From positions 1 to 64,000 of the forward strand of contig NZ_SDKM01000011.1 in the NCBI RefSeq assembly GCF_004519545.1: a stretch of 64,000 bases of DNA, written 5' to 3'. Below, piece after piece: positions 1 to 9,144 of this stretch; the first letter of the stretch is position 1, and the number at the start of each line of letters is the position of its first letter. This DNA comes from Nocardioides guangzhouensis (GTDB lineage Bacteria > Actinomycetota > Actinomycetes > Propionibacteriales > Nocardioidaceae). The translations under genes were made by a program, and so were the position numbers. The notes under the pieces are model-generated. The model saw only the letters and a program-made list of their open reading frames with translations. It ran no database searches and was not told the DNA's origin.

Positions 1-147
1 GCCCGGTCTTGCTGGCCGAGGTGCCCGGTCTTGCGCGAGAGGCCAGGTCTTGCGCGTCGAGAGGCCAGCTCCTGCGCAAGAAGTGGCCCCTCGCCCCGCA
101 AGAAGTGGCCCTTCGGCGCGCAATTCGGGGCACCTCGGCGGGGTTGG
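1..147. repeat. Cluster of short GCGCAAGAA-type intergenic repeats
   Basis: This gene-free edge is packed with variants of one motif in both orientations. GCGCAAGAAGTGGCC is at 73-87, CCGCAAGAAGTGGCC at about 97-111, and the inverted form GGCCAGGTCTTGCGC at 42-56, with degenerate copies at about 3-15, 22-35 and 62-76. The same motif recurs in two other intergenic gaps, near 26402-26470 and 49676-49710. It looks like a small dispersed repeat family. Its function is unknown and the left boundary lies outside the window. Confidence 0.7.
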
Positions 148-762
148 TCAGCCGAAGGTGAGGGCGAAGTCCGTGATCGTGAAGGAGGCGACGGGGCGAG
201 CGCCGGCGAGGTGGGCGAGCGGGCCGTTGGGGGCGAACTCCCAGTGCGAGCGGGCCGGGAGAGCCCGGCCGCGGCCGGCGACGCGGGCCTCGACCAGGGT
301 GCCGGTGGGGCCGCCGGTGCGCTCGTCGTGCGTCTGGTGGGTGCGGAACCGGAACGGCACCGGCGGGGCCAGCGCCGAGACGTCGGTGAACCGGGCGCCG
401 GCGATCGGGCGGTTGTCGAGCCCCGCGTGCCACGACGTACGGCGCACAGGGCCGGAGGCGGACGAGTCCAGGCCGAAGTCGGCCAGGTCCTTGGGGATCG
501 CCCACAGGGCCCGGCCGCCCTCGAGCGAGTCGGGGGAGTCGACCCAGATCTCGGTGATCGTGATGGTGACCGGCACCCGCCTCTGGGGCACATCGGCGAG
601 CCGGGCCACCAGCAGCTCGTGGTACGTCAGCGACGACGGCTCGCGGTAGCGCACCCAGGCGGCGCCGTACAGCCCGTCCCGGTGCGTGGAGACGCGGCGC
701 ACCCGGAACAGGGACAGCCACATGTCGCCGTGCAGCCGCCACGGCGCCGGGGGATGGGGCAC
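148..762 (-). CDS. Acetoacetate decarboxylase-like superfamily protein (204 aa)
   Basis: The protein resembles the acetoacetate decarboxylase (ADC) fold family. The segment ALWAIPKDLADF, around Lys91, corresponds to the G-x-P-K region that carries the Schiff-base lysine in true decarboxylases. Whether this protein decarboxylates anything is unknown, because many family members are binding or uncharacterised proteins. The GTG at 762 is chosen because it follows the stop codon of the upstream small gene by one base (TGACGTG), implying translational coupling, and because the longer in-frame extension is low-complexity antisense to that gene. It is the last gene of a minus-strand trio behind kgd. 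The family assignment is fairly good and the substrate is unknown. Confidence 0.7.
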   Translation of the reverse strand: MPHPPAPWRLHGDMWLSLFRVRRVSTHRDGLYGAAWVRYREPSSLTYHELLVARLADVPQRRVPVTITITEIWVDSPDSLEGGRALWAIPKDLADFGLDSSASGPVRRTSWHAGLDNRPIAGARFTDVSALAPPVPFRFRTHQTHDERTGGPTGTLVEARVAGRGRALPARSHWEFAPNGPLAHLAGARPVASFTITDFALTFG

Positions 763-763
763 G

Positions 764-940
764 TCAGTCCTCGGGGTCGTCGAGCCGGGCCAGCCAGGTC
801 GCGAACCGCTCGACCGCGGTCTCGAACTCCGGGTGCGTGTCGGTGAACTCCTGCAGCCGCTCGGCGAGCCACTCACACGTGAACTCGTCGTCGCCCCGAC
901 GTTTCAGGAGCTCCTCGATCCCGCGGTCCGTGAAGTACAT
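764..940 (-). CDS. Small DUF6104-type protein (58 aa)
   Basis: This acidic protein of 58 residues begins [20 protein letters not shown] and ends in a helical segment, with no membrane segment or signal. It matches my memory of a small actinobacterial family (DUF6104) found beside kgd. Its ATG overlaps the kgd stop codon (TGATG at 942-938), so it is almost certainly translated by coupling to kgd. Placement suggests a small accessory or regulatory partner of 2-oxoglutarate metabolism, but that is inference from position only. The longer in-frame reading upstream is only antisense to the kgd 3' end. Confidence 0.75.
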   Translation of the reverse strand: MYFTDRGIEELLKRRGDDEFTCEWLAERLQEFTDTHPEFETAVERFATWLARLDDPED

Positions 941-3900
941 CAGTACTGCTCGGTGGCCGCCTGGCGCGGGTTCGGCTCCGCGAACGCCCGCGCCAGCAGG
1001 TCCTTCTGCTCCTCCTGGTGGCGCTTCGCGACACCCACCGACGGCGAGGCCGAGGGGTCGCGCGACACCCGCTCGACGGTGATCCCGAGCTCGCCGGCCA
1101 CGTGCGGCCAGACGTTGAGCTGGAAGTGCGGCCACGGACCCATGTTGGCGGGCTCGTCCTGCACCCAGCGGATCGCCTCGAGGTTGGGGTAGCGCTTCGC
1201 CTCCGCCACGATCTGGTCGTACGGCGAGGGGTAGAGCTGCTCGATCCGGGCGATCGCCACCGACGCGGCGTCCTCGCGCTTCGCCCGGGCGACCATGAGG
1301 TCCCAGGTGATGCGGCCGGAGCACAGCAGCAGCGTGCGGACCTGGTCGTCCTGTGCCTGGGTGTCGCCGATCAGCGGCCGGAAGCTGCCCTCGGTGAAGT
1401 CACCGGGCTGCGACGCGGCCTCCTTGCGCTTGAGCATCGACTTCGGGGTGAACACGACCAGCGGGCGGTGCTCCTCGCCGAGCGAGTGCCGCCGCAGCAG
1501 GTGGAAGTACGACGCCGGGGTCGACGGCTGCGCCACCACCATGGTGTCCTCGGCGCACATCGTCAGGAACCGCTCGATGCGTGCGGAGGAGTGGTCGGGG
1601 CCCTGGCCCTCGTAGCCGTGCGGCAGCAGCATCACGACGCCCGACTGCTGGCGCCACTTGGTCTCGCCGGAGCTGATGAACTCGTCGATCACGGTCTGCG
1701 CGCCGTTGACGAAGTCACCGAACTGCGCCTCCCACAGGACCAGCGCGTCCGGACGGGCGACGGAGTAGCCGTACTCGAACCCGAGGGCGGCGTACTCCGA
1801 GAGCAGCGAGTCGTAGACGTGGAACCGGGCCTGGTCCTCGGTGAGCGTGCTCAGCGGGGTCCACTCGTCGGCGTTGTGCCGGTCGATGATCGTGGCGAAC
1901 CGCTGCACGAACGTGCCGCGGCGGGAGTCCTGGCCGGACAGGCGGACCGGGCGGCCCTCCATGAGCAGCGCGCCGAACGCGAGGATCTCGCCGGTGCCCC
2001 AGTCGATCGGGCCTTCGGTGATCGCCGCGGCGCGGCGCTGCAGCTGCGGCATCACCTTCGGGTGCACGGTGAAGCCGTCCGGAGGCGTGGTGTAGGCGTC
2101 GGCGATCCGCTTCATCACCTCGTTGCTGACCGCGGTGGTCGTCTCGCCGGCCGGCTTCTCCGGGTAGTCGGGGACCGTGGTCCACTCGTCCGGTGCGCCG
2201 GTGGCCTCGCGGACCTCGGTGAAGACCCGCTCCAACTGCTGCTGGTAGTCCTTGAGGACCTGCTCGGCCTCTTCGATCGTGATGTCGCCACGACCGATGA
2301 GCGACTCGGTGTAGAGCTTGCGGACCGAGCGCTTCTGCTCGATGAGGTCGTACATCAGCGGCTGGGTGTACGACGGGTCGTCGCCCTCGTTGTGACCGCG
2401 CCGGCGGTAGCAGACGAGGTCGATGACGACGTCCTTGTTGAACGCCTGGCGGTACTCGAAGGCGAGCCGGGCGACGCGGATGCACGCCTCCGGGTCGTCG
2501 CCGTTGACGTGGAAGATCGGCGCCTGGACCATCCGCGCGACGTCGGTGCAGTAGAGCGACGAGCGCGAGGAGCCGGGCGAGGTGGTGAACCCGACCTGGT
2601 TGTTGACGACCACGTGGATGGTGCCGCCGGTGCGGTAGCCGCGCAGCTGCGACAGGTTCAGGGTCTCGGCGACCACGCCCTGTCCCGCGAACGCGGCGTC
2701 GCCGTGCACGAGCAGCGGGAGCACGGGGTACGCCGCACCACGGTCGAGCACGTCCTGCTTGGCCCGGGCGATGCCCTCGAGCACCGGGTCGACCGCCTCG
2801 AGGTGCGACGGGTTCGCGGCGACCGACACCTTGATCTTGTCGCCGGAGTCGGCGATGAACTCGCCCTCGGCGCCGAGGTGGTACTTCACGTCGCCGGAGC
2901 CCTGGACGGTGCGCGGGTCGATGTTGCCCTCGAACTCCCGGAAGATCTGGGAGTACTTCTTGCCGACGATGTTGGCCAGCACGTTGAGGCGGCCGCGGTG
3001 CGCCATGCCGATGGTGACCTCGTCGAGGCCGGTCTCGGCGGCGGCCTCGCAGATCTCGTCGATCACCGGGACGGTGGTCTCGCCACCCTCGAGGCTGAAC
3101 CGCTTCTGGCCGACGAACTTGGTCTGCAGGAAGGTCTCGAACGCCTCGGCCTGGTTGAGCTTCAGCAGGATCCGCAGCTGCTCCTCGCGGGGCGGCTTCA
3201 CGTGCGGCTGCTCGACCCGCTCCTGGATCCAGCGGCGCTGCTCGGGGTCCTGGATGTGCATGTACTCGATGCCGGTGGTGCGGCAGTAGGAGTCACGCAG
3301 GATGCCGAGGATGTGGCGCAGCTTCATGAAGCGCCGGCCCTCGCCGCCGAACGAGCCGGTGGCGAACTCGCGGTCGAGGTCCCACAGGGTCAGGCCGTGC
3401 GACTCCACCTCGAGGTCGGGGTGGCTGCGCTGCTTGTACTCGAGCGGGTCGGTGTCGGCCATCATGTGGCCGCGCACGCGGTAGGCGTGGATAAGCTCGA
3501 GGATCCGGGCCTGCTTGCTGATGTCGTCGTCGTGCGACGTCGCGATGTCCTTGGACCAGCGGATCGGCTCGTAGGGGATCCGCAGCGAGCGGAAGATCTC
3601 GTCGTAGAACCCGCCCTCGCCGAGCAGCAGTGCGTGCACGCGGCGCAGGAAGTCGCCGGACTGCGCGCCCTGGATGACGCGGTGGTCGTACGTCGACGTC
3701 AGCGTCATGACCTTGCTGATCGCGTTGCGCGCCAGCGCCTCGTCAGAGGCCCCCTGCCACTCCGGGGGGTACTCCATCGCGCCGACGCCGATGATCGCGC
3801 CCTGGCCCTTCATCAGGCGCGGGACCGAGTGGTTGGTGCCGATCGTGCCCGGGTTGGTGAGCGAGATCGTGGTGCCCTGGAAGTCGGCGACCGTGAGCTT

Positions 3901-4779
3901 GTTGTTGCGGGCCTTGCGGACGACCTCTTCGTACGCCGTCCAGAAGCCGGCGAAGTCCATGGTCTCGGCGGCCTTGATCGACGGCACCAGCAGCTGGCGG
4001 GTGCCGTCGGGCTTCTGCATGTCGATCGCGAGGCCGAGGTTGATGTGGGCCGGGGTGATGAGGTTCGGCTTGCCGTCGATCACGTCGTACCCGACGTTCA
4101 TCTCGGGCATCGCGCGCAGCGCCTTGACCAGCGCGTAGCCGATGATGTGGGTGAAGCTGACCTTGCCGCCGCGGGCGCGGGCGAGGTGGTTGTTGATGAC
4201 CGTGCGGTTGTCCCACAGCAGCTTCACCGGCACCGAGCGGACCGAGGTCGCGGTCGGGACGCTCAGCGAGATGTCCATGTTCTGCGCGGTGCGCATCGGG
4301 GCGCCCCGCAGGACCGTGAGCTCGGGCTGGTCGGTGGCCTCGGCCTTGGCGGTCGGCTTCGCGTCGCGCGACTCGGGCGAGGTGGTGCCCTTGGACGGCT
4401 CGTCCGCTGCGGAGTCGGGGCGCGGCTTGGCGGCCGGGGCGGGGGAGGTCGCGGCCGTACCGGTCATCGCGGGCTGGGCCTTCGCGGGCTGGGCCTCGGC
4501 GGGCTCGGTCCTCGCCGGCGCCGCCTCCGCAGGAGCCTGCTGCGCGGCCGGTCGCTCCTCGGTCTTCGTGCTCGCCTGCGCGCCCTGCTGGGTCGACTGC
4601 TGCGTCGACTGCTGGGTCGCGGTCGACCCGTTCGCACCGCTTCCGTTGGCCTGGAAGTACGCCGTCCACTCGGGGCCCACCGAGGCGGGGTCCTTCGTGT
4701 ACTTGTCGTACATCTCCTCGACGAGCCAGTCGTTGGCTCCGAAGTCTGCGAGTGGGTTGTTCTGAGAAGACTCAGCCAC
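940..4779 (-). CDS. kgd: Multifunctional 2-oxoglutarate metabolism enzyme Kgd (1279 aa)
   Basis: This is the actinobacterial E2-E1 fusion (SucA/Kgd) that feeds 2-oxoglutarate into the TCA cycle as the E1o component and, in mycobacteria, also makes 2-hydroxy-3-oxoadipate. An N-terminal segment (1-45) is followed by an Ala/Pro/Gln-rich linker (about 45-150), then a lipoyl-less acyltransferase-like domain (about 155-390) with YDHRVIQGA near its end, then the thiamine-diphosphate E1 part. Landmarks in the E1 part are [11 protein letters not shown] near 593 and [19 protein letters not shown] near 691. In mycobacteria this protein is inhibited by the FHA protein GarA and activated by acetyl-CoA; nothing in this sequence tests that. 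Length and domain order are those expected of a full-length enzyme. Confidence 0.97.
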   Translation of the reverse strand: MAESSQNNPLADFGANDWLVEEMYDKYTKDPASVGPEWTAYFQANGSGANGSTATQQSTQQSTQQGAQASTKTEERPAAQQAPAEAAPARTEPAEAQPAKAQPAMTGTAATSPAPAAKPRPDSAADEPSKGTTSPESRDAKPTAKAEATDQPELTVLRGAPMRTAQNMDISLSVPTATSVRSVPVKLLWDNRTVINNHLARARGGKVSFTHIIGYALVKALRAMPEMNVGYDVIDGKPNLITPAHINLGLAIDMQKPDGTRQLLVPSIKAAETMDFAGFWTAYEEVVRKARNNKLTVADFQGTTISLTNPGTIGTNHSVPRLMKGQGAIIGVGAMEYPPEWQGASDEALARNAISKVMTLTSTYDHRVIQGAQSGDFLRRVHALLLGEGGFYDEIFRSLRIPYEPIRWSKDIATSHDDDISKQARILELIHAYRVRGHMMADTDPLEYKQRSHPDLEVESHGLTLWDLDREFATGSFGGEGRRFMKLRHILGILRDSYCRTTGIEYMHIQDPEQRRWIQERVEQPHVKPPREEQLRILLKLNQAEAFETFLQTKFVGQKRFSLEGGETTVPVIDEICEAAAETGLDEVTIGMAHRGRLNVLANIVGKKYSQIFREFEGNIDPRTVQGSGDVKYHLGAEGEFIADSGDKIKVSVAANPSHLEAVDPVLEGIARAKQDVLDRGAAYPVLPLLVHGDAAFAGQGVVAETLNLSQLRGYRTGGTIHVVVNNQVGFTTSPGSSRSSLYCTDVARMVQAPIFHVNGDDPEACIRVARLAFEYRQAFNKDVVIDLVCYRRRGHNEGDDPSYTQPLMYDLIEQKRSVRKLYTESLIGRGDITIEEAEQVLKDYQQQLERVFTEVREATGAPDEWTTVPDYPEKPAGETTTAVSNEVMKRIADAYTTPPDGFTVHPKVMPQLQRRAAAITEGPIDWGTGEILAFGALLMEGRPVRLSGQDSRRGTFVQRFATIIDRHNADEWTPLSTLTEDQARFHVYDSLLSEYAALGFEYGYSVARPDALVLWEAQFGDFVNGAQTVIDEFISSGETKWRQQSGVVMLLPHGYEGQGPDHSSARIERFLTMCAEDTMVVAQPSTPASYFHLLRRHSLGEEHRPLVVFTPKSMLKRKEAASQPGDFTEGSFRPLIGDTQAQDDQVRTLLLCSGRITWDLMVARAKREDAASVAIARIEQLYPSPYDQIVAEAKRYPNLEAIRWVQDEPANMGPWPHFQLNVWPHVAGELGITVERVSRDPSASPSVGVAKRHQEEQKDLLARAFAEPNPRQAATEQY

Positions 4780-4896
4780 GGCTTGGTTCGCCTCTTCCGG
4801 TGCGGCTATTCAGGTGGGTTTGTTCAGACGTCAAGGCTAGACCCCATCCGCAACAAATGCAGACGCGGCCCACCCCCGGACAACACCCCTGTTCCG

Positions 4897-5637
4897 TCAG
4901 CCGACCTGGCCACCCACGAGGGTGCCGATGAGGTAGGTCACCAGCATGGCCAACAGGCCGCCGCCGACGTTGCGGACCACCGCCTTGCCGACCGGGCTGG
5001 CACCCAGGGTGGCGCTCAGCCAGCCGGTCCCGGCCAGGGCCACGACGACTGTGAGCATCGTCACGGGAACCCGGGCGCCGTCGGGCACCAGGACGATCGT
5101 CAGCAGCGGCAGCAGCGCGCCGGCGGTGAACGCCACCATCGACGCCCAGGCCGCGTGCCAGGGGTTGGTGAGGTCGTCGGGGTCGATGCCGAGCTCGGCC
5201 TCGGCGTGCGCGCCGAGCGCGTCGTGCTCGGTCAGCTGCTGGGCCACCTCGAGGGCCAGCTCGTCGGTCAACCCCTTCTGGACGTACAGACCGGCCAGCT
5301 CGGCGAGCTCCTCCTCGGGCGTCTCGGCGAGCTCGCGACGCTCCTTCTCCAGCAGCGCCTTCTCGGAGTCGCGCTGGGTGCTGACCGAGACGTACTCGCC
5401 CGCCGCCATGCTCAGCGCGCCGGCGAACAGGCCGGCGACACCAGCGACGAGGATCGCGGTGCGGTTGGTGGTCGCGCCAGCGACGCCGACCACGAGGCCG
5501 GCGGTGGAGACGATGCCGTCGTTGGCGCCGAGCACCGCGGCCCGCAGCCAGTTCAGGCGGGTCCCGAAGCTCGCGTCGTGCGGTTCGTCCTCGTGCGGTC
5601 CGATCGGTGCGTCGACGTCGCTGGCTCCCTCGGTCAT
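4897..5637 (-). CDS. VIT1/CCC1-family membrane transporter (246 aa)
   Basis: This membrane protein of the vacuolar iron transporter family is typically involved in moving Fe2+ or Mn2+ across a membrane. The N-terminal half has GTRLNWLRAAVLGANDGIVS followed by two hydrophobic helices with the family signature around SMAAGEYVSVSTQRDSE. A charged cytoplasmic-type helical region (Glu-rich, about 105-165) follows, then three hydrophobic C-terminal segments ending ATLVGG-like. The Glu-rich segment corresponds to the metal-binding domain of plant VIT1. The ATG at 5637 is chosen because it begins the conserved part; a longer in-frame extension is Arg-rich shadow. It is divergent from the lipoprotein gene, 155 bp away. 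Confidence 0.85.
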   Translation of the reverse strand: MTEGASDVDAPIGPHEDEPHDASFGTRLNWLRAAVLGANDGIVSTAGLVVGVAGATTNRTAILVAGVAGLFAGALSMAAGEYVSVSTQRDSEKALLEKERRELAETPEEELAELAGLYVQKGLTDELALEVAQQLTEHDALGAHAEAELGIDPDDLTNPWHAAWASMVAFTAGALLPLLTIVLVPDGARVPVTMLTVVVALAGTGWLSATLGASPVGKAVVRNVGGGLLAMLVTYLIGTLVGGQVG

Positions 5638-5792
5638 GTCCGAAATCGTCGGCCAGCCCGGACGACCCCGCAAGCAAGGCAAGGCTGACCAACCCGCACC
5701 TGGTGCCGGCCGGTGACACGCACCCCAATGGTCGGTTCGGGTGGTGGTGTGTTGCATGGTGGGGGCGCACCGACCCCGACCCGGAGACCGCC

Positions 5793-6410
5793 ATGCCACG
5801 ACCTGCCTCCCGGCGTACGTCGACCGCCGCCGTCCTGCTGGCGCTGGCCCTGACCGCCGGTGCCTGCTCCGGGGACGACGACGGAGACGAGGCCTCGGAC
5901 TCGCCGTCCTCGGACGCCACCGCACAGCCGGCACCGGAGATGAAGGTGCAGTCGCGGGTGATGACCGTCGCCGGCGAGCTGTCGAAGCGGAAGCGGCGGG
6001 TGGTCGCCCGTGACGTCGGCGCGGTGGTCGACCGCTGGTTCGACGCGGCGTACCTCGGAGGCGACTACCCGCGCAAGCACATCGGGGACGCCTGGCCCGG
6101 CTTCACCGTCGGCGCGCGGCGGCTCGCGAAGCGCGAGCGGACGCTGACCAGCAACGCGCTGCTCGTCGACAACATCGACGGCGTCGAGGCCGTGCGGAAG
6201 GTCGTGCGGGTCGACGTGTTCAGCCCGAAGCGCCGGCCGGCCGGTGCGACCGCACGGTTCCGTCTGGTCTACGACACCACCGGTGACATCGCCCGCCGTG
6301 TCGACGTCCGCGGCCGGCTCCTCCTCACGCGCACCCAGGGGAGATGGAGGGTGTTCGGCTTCGACATGGTCCGGTCCACCCGGCCCCGCAAGGGAGTGGA
6401 GGCGTCGTGA
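5793..6410 (+). CDS. Putative lipoprotein of unknown function (205 aa)
   Basis: A signal peptide with a lipobox (ALTAGACSGDDD, Cys near 26) is followed by an Asp/Ser-rich linker and a folded basic domain of about 150 residues. The C-terminus has an alternating strand pattern (TARFRLVYDTTGD and VRGRLLLTRTQGRWRVFGFD), reminiscent of NTF2-like or SnoaL-type extracytoplasmic domains. I do not recognise a named family. The stop codon overlaps the GTG of the downstream LCP-family gene by three bases, so the two are co-translated. A role at the cell envelope together with the LCP protein is inferred from this coupling. Confidence 0.75.
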   Translation: MPRPASRRTSTAAVLLALALTAGACSGDDDGDEASDSPSSDATAQPAPEMKVQSRVMTVAGELSKRKRRVVARDVGAVVDRWFDAAYLGGDYPRKHIGDAWPGFTVGARRLAKRERTLTSNALLVDNIDGVEAVRKVVRVDVFSPKRRPAGATARFRLVYDTTGDIARRVDVRGRLLLTRTQGRWRVFGFDMVRSTRPRKGVEAS

Positions 6411-7321
6411 CCACCCGTCCCGTCCTGGTCCGGTCGCTGCGCACCGCCGCGCTCGGCGTGGTGCTCGCGCTGACCATGCTGCTCGTGCCGAACTCATCGG
6501 TGAACCCGACCGACTCCGCACTGGTGCGGGTGCCGCGCGCCGAGGGCGTCGACCTGTCGCCCGACGTGATCTGGATCCTCGCGCTCGGATCCGACGCCCG
6601 GCCGGGCCAGAGCGTCACCCGCAGCCGCGCCGACGCGATCCAGCTGGTCGGCATCAACACCCGGACCGGGGCCGCCACCTCGATCGGCGTACCCCGCGAC
6701 TCCTGGGTGGGCATCCCCGGCCACGGCAACGAGAAGATCACTGCCGCGATGTACTTCGGCGGCCCGAAGCTGATGGCGAAGGCCGTGGGCGACCTGGTCG
6801 GCATCGAGCCCGACTACGTGATGGTCAGCAGCTTCTGGGGGCTGCGGCACATGGTCGACGCGATCGGACCGATCACCATCAGCTCACCGGTCGCGTTCTC
6901 CGACCCGCACCTGCGACCGCAGGGCTTCAGGAAGGGTCGGCAGCAGGTCGGCGGGATGGGGGCCCTGGCGTTCTCGCGGACCCGCAAGGCGCTGCTGCGC
7001 GGCGACTTCGACCGCTCGGCGAACCAGCAACGCACGATCCGGGCGATCCACGCGAAGATCCGGGCGAAGCAGGCGAAGCCCGGGTTCATCGAGAAGGGTG
7101 TGCTCGCCGTGCTCACGAACATGGACGCGCAGGTCCCGCCGGCGGAGCTCTACCGGATCGCGCAGGCAATCACCCAGGTCAGGCCGGGCAGGATCACCAC
7201 CTGCGTGGTCCTCGGGGGCATCGGCAACGTCGGCGGGGCCAGCGTCGTCTTCCCGAACCGGTCCCAGGCCCGCCGCTACGGGCACGACGCCCGCAAGGAC
7301 GCCACGATCCGCAGCTGCTGA
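6407..7321 (+). CDS. LytR-CpsA-Psr (LCP) family protein (304 aa)
   Basis: LCP proteins transfer undecaprenyl-linked glycopolymers onto peptidoglycan outside the membrane. An N-terminal hydrophobic anchor (RTAALGVVLALTMLLVP) precedes the LCP domain. The domain shows the conserved opening ALGSDARPGQSVTRSRAD, GVPRDSWVGIPG-type phosphate-binding arginines and a later RTRKALLRGDFDRSANQQR segment that matches the family R-x-R / DxGR-type region. The GTG at 6407 overlaps the stop of the lipoprotein gene (GTGA) and starts immediately before the signal anchor. The C-terminus is short compared with multi-domain LCP proteins (no LytR_C domain). The glycopolymer substrate is unknown. Confidence 0.9.
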   Translation: MTTRPVLVRSLRTAALGVVLALTMLLVPNSSVNPTDSALVRVPRAEGVDLSPDVIWILALGSDARPGQSVTRSRADAIQLVGINTRTGAATSIGVPRDSWVGIPGHGNEKITAAMYFGGPKLMAKAVGDLVGIEPDYVMVSSFWGLRHMVDAIGPITISSPVAFSDPHLRPQGFRKGRQQVGGMGALAFSRTRKALLRGDFDRSANQQRTIRAIHAKIRAKQAKPGFIEKGVLAVLTNMDAQVPPAELYRIAQAITQVRPGRITTCVVLGGIGNVGGASVVFPNRSQARRYGHDARKDATIRSC

Positions 7322-7581
7322 GCCCTGGCCCGAGGGCCACGGGACGGGTGCGGGCTCGACCCGGCGGTCAGGCACAGCGAGCCGTGCCACGGGGGACGAC
7401 CACCGGGTCGAGCGCTGGAGGATGTCAGCACCAGGTGAAGTGGACCGACATCCGCAATTCTGTCTCGCTGGCACCAGCGGTCACATGGGACGGATGTGGC
7501 GGATCCGACTGGTCCCGACGTACTAGACGGCCGTGCACCGGGCCGGAAGATCGCCGTACGGCGGGTCCCGGCGGCGGCCCG
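7322..7581. other. Convergent intergenic gap with no recognised element
   Basis: This 260-base gap separates the LCP gene (plus) from the LuxR-type regulator (minus), which face each other. It contains a loose inverted pair, CTGGCCC and GGGCCAC, just after the LCP stop. It also has a pair GATGTC (about 7420) and GACATC (about 7446) that could fold. No T-rich terminator tail, tRNA, riboswitch or open reading frame with a plausible start was evident. Confidence 0.4.
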
Positions 7582-8253
7582 TCAGGACGGCGGGAGCAGC
7601 CCCTCGCGGACCGCGATCGCCAGCGCCTCGAGCTTGGAGTGCGCGCCGAGCTTCGCCGACAGGTTGGCGACGTGGTTGCGGACCGTGTGCACGCTGACCA
7701 CGAGCCGGTCCGCGATCGCGGCGTTGGACAGGCCCTCGGCCAGCAGTGTCAGCACCTCGCGCTCGCGCTCGGTCAGGCTGTCGTGGGGCTGCGGCTCGGT
7801 GGCACGCAGGCGGGGGAGCAGGCGGGCCAGCATCTCGGGCGAGATCACGGACTCGCCGGCGGCCGCGGCCCGGACCGCCTGGGTCACGTCGCCGAGGTCG
7901 CGGGTCTTGGACACGAAGCCGGACGCGCCGGCCTCGATCGCGGCCACCAGCACGTGGTCGGCGGTGGAGGCGGTCAGCACCACGAACCGCGCCTCGGGCG
8001 CGACCCGGCGCAGGTCGCCGATCGCGGCGACGCCGTCGCCGTCGGGGAGGCGGTGGTCGAGCAGCACGACGTCGGGGGAGGAGGTGGCGAGGAGCGCGCG
8101 GGCCTTCTCGAGCGAGGCGGCCGTGCCCACGGCCTCGAGGTCGGGCTCCGCGTCGAGCACCATGCCGAGACTGGAGGCGAGGACGGCGTGGTCGTCGACG
8201 ATGGCGACCCGCACGGTCTCCGCGGTGCGCGCCCCCGTCGGTGACTGCGACAT
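7582..8253 (-). CDS. NarL/FixJ-type response regulator (223 aa)
   Basis: A two-component response regulator with an N-terminal receiver and a C-terminal LuxR-type helix-turn-helix that binds DNA. Acidic residues of the pocket are in VAIVDDH, the phosphoacceptor is Asp66 in VVLLDHRLPDG, and the switch lysine lies in GFVSKTRD. The HTH runs about 158-220 (LTEREREVLTLLAEGLSNA, VSVHTVRNHVANL). The ATG at 8253 is preceded by GAGGGGG at a good distance, so the longer in-frame start at 8316 is rejected. No histidine kinase gene is adjacent; the neighbour is a divergently transcribed single-domain receiver. The signal and targets are unknown. Confidence 0.93.
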   Translation of the reverse strand: MSQSPTGARTAETVRVAIVDDHAVLASSLGMVLDAEPDLEAVGTAASLEKARALLATSSPDVVLLDHRLPDGDGVAAIGDLRRVAPEARFVVLTASTADHVLVAAIEAGASGFVSKTRDLGDVTQAVRAAAAGESVISPEMLARLLPRLRATEPQPHDSLTEREREVLTLLAEGLSNAAIADRLVVSVHTVRNHVANLSAKLGAHSKLEALAIAVREGLLPPS

Positions 8254-8408
8254 CTTCGTGCCCCCTCGACCGGCCGCCGGTTCTGGACGGCGTGCACTCG
8301 CCTCTCGTAGCGCCAACGTACTAGACGCCTAGTGCGCGGGGTGGGCTGTTAAGCGCTTTCGCCCGGGTGAGGATGAGGGGTCGGCAGTTCCGGGTCCCGA
8401 GGAGAGTC

Positions 8409-8843
8409 ATGGCCGTGCACCGCGTCGTCGTGGCCGATGACGACGACATGATGCGTTCCGCTCTCGTCGACGTGCTGCGCGCCGACCACCGGTTCCAGGT
8501 GGTCGCGGCCGTGGCCACCGGCCGGGGGCTTCCCGACGTGGTTGCCCGGCACCAGGCCGACGTGGTGCTGCTCGACGTGCGGATGGAGGAGGGCGGCCCC
8601 GACGCCGCCCGGCGTCTCACCTCCGCCCCCGAGGGCGGGCCGGTGGTGATCGCCGTCTCGGCCGAGGTGGGCACCGTGCGGGTGCTCGAGATGCTGCGCG
8701 CCGGCGCCACCGGCTACCTCGCCAAGGGCCGCCTCGGCGGCTCGTTGCCGGACCTCGTCGCCCGCTGTGCCCAGGGCGAGGTGCTGCTGGCCGTGCCGAC
8801 CGCCAGTGCCGCCGTACGGCACCTCCTGGCCAGCGACCGCTGA
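8409..8843 (+). CDS. Stand-alone receiver-domain protein (144 aa)
   Basis: A CheY-like receiver without a recognisable output domain. It has the acidic triplet VVVADDDDMM, Asp56 as predicted phosphoacceptor (VVLLDVRMEEGG) and a lysine in ATGYLAKGRLGG. About 25 residues follow the receiver, too few for an HTH. The segment AGATGYLAKG is the NarL-family receiver type, so it may derive from a NarL regulator that lost its DNA-binding domain, or act as a phosphate sink or adaptor. The ATG at 8409 has the ribosome site GAGGAGAG just upstream. It is divergent from the full-length NarL-type regulator, which suggests joint regulation. Confidence 0.85.
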   Translation: MAVHRVVVADDDDMMRSALVDVLRADHRFQVVAAVATGRGLPDVVARHQADVVLLDVRMEEGGPDAARRLTSAPEGGPVVIAVSAEVGTVRVLEMLRAGATGYLAKGRLGGSLPDLVARCAQGEVLLAVPTASAAVRHLLASDR

Positions 8844-8865
8844 CCTGGTTCCGGACCTCACGATC

Positions 8866-8889
8866 CACCGGTCAACCGATGAACCGGTG
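8866..8889 (+). terminator. Possible weak hairpin terminator
   Basis: CACCGGT (8866-8872) and ACCGGTG (8883-8889) form a 7-bp stem with a 10-base loop, shortly after the receiver gene stop and before the convergent tRNA gene. There is no T tract, so termination is only suggested by position. Confidence 0.3.
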
Positions 8890-8940
8890 CGTGGTGATCG
8901 TCGGGTGGAGCGCGGTGCTCGGCACAGCAACGTGAAGGAG

Positions 8941-9012
8941 TACCCCCGGTAGGATTCGAACCTACGCTCCCGCCTCCGGAGGGCGGTGCTCTATCCCCTG
9001 AGCTACGGGGGC
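8941..9012 (-). tRNA. tRNA-Arg, anticodon CCG
   Basis: Read on the minus strand, the sequence begins GCCCCCGTAGCTCAGGGGAT and folds as a normal 72-base cloverleaf. It has a seven-pair acceptor stem with G-U at the first pair, D arm GCTC/GAGC, anticodon stem CCGCC/GGCGG with loop CTCCGGA, and T arm GTAGG/CCTAC around TTCGAAT. The anticodon CCG reads CGG arginine codons. CCA is not encoded. It lies just upstream of, and divergent from, argS, which encodes the enzyme that charges it. Confidence 0.95.
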
Positions 9013-9132
9013 CCGGGTGGGAAGAACCCTACAACCCCGACGCCCGCACGCCGAAACCAGCCCCGCGGCGAGCCGCGGGAGGCCCGCGTGCCAGCAGCCG
9101 ATATCGGTGTGAGGCGGCCCGGGCCGCGCGGA

Positions 9133-9138
9133 TAGGCT
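9133..9138 (+). promoter_or_regulatory. Leaderless-type -10 of the argS operon
   Basis: TAGGCT fits the actinobacterial TANNNT -10 and ends exactly six bases before the argS GTG. This would place the transcription start on the start codon. No Shine-Dalgarno sequence precedes the GTG. No convincing -35 is visible. Confidence 0.55.
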
Positions 9139-9144
9139 GGTGCG

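Noticed and set aside
7518..8327. ACGTACTAGACG present on both sides of the NarL-type regulator (7518-7529 and 8316-8327), possible insertion duplication
   Set aside because: Chance 12-base matches are expected in 64 kb, there is no transposase or inverted end, and the gene fits its surroundings.
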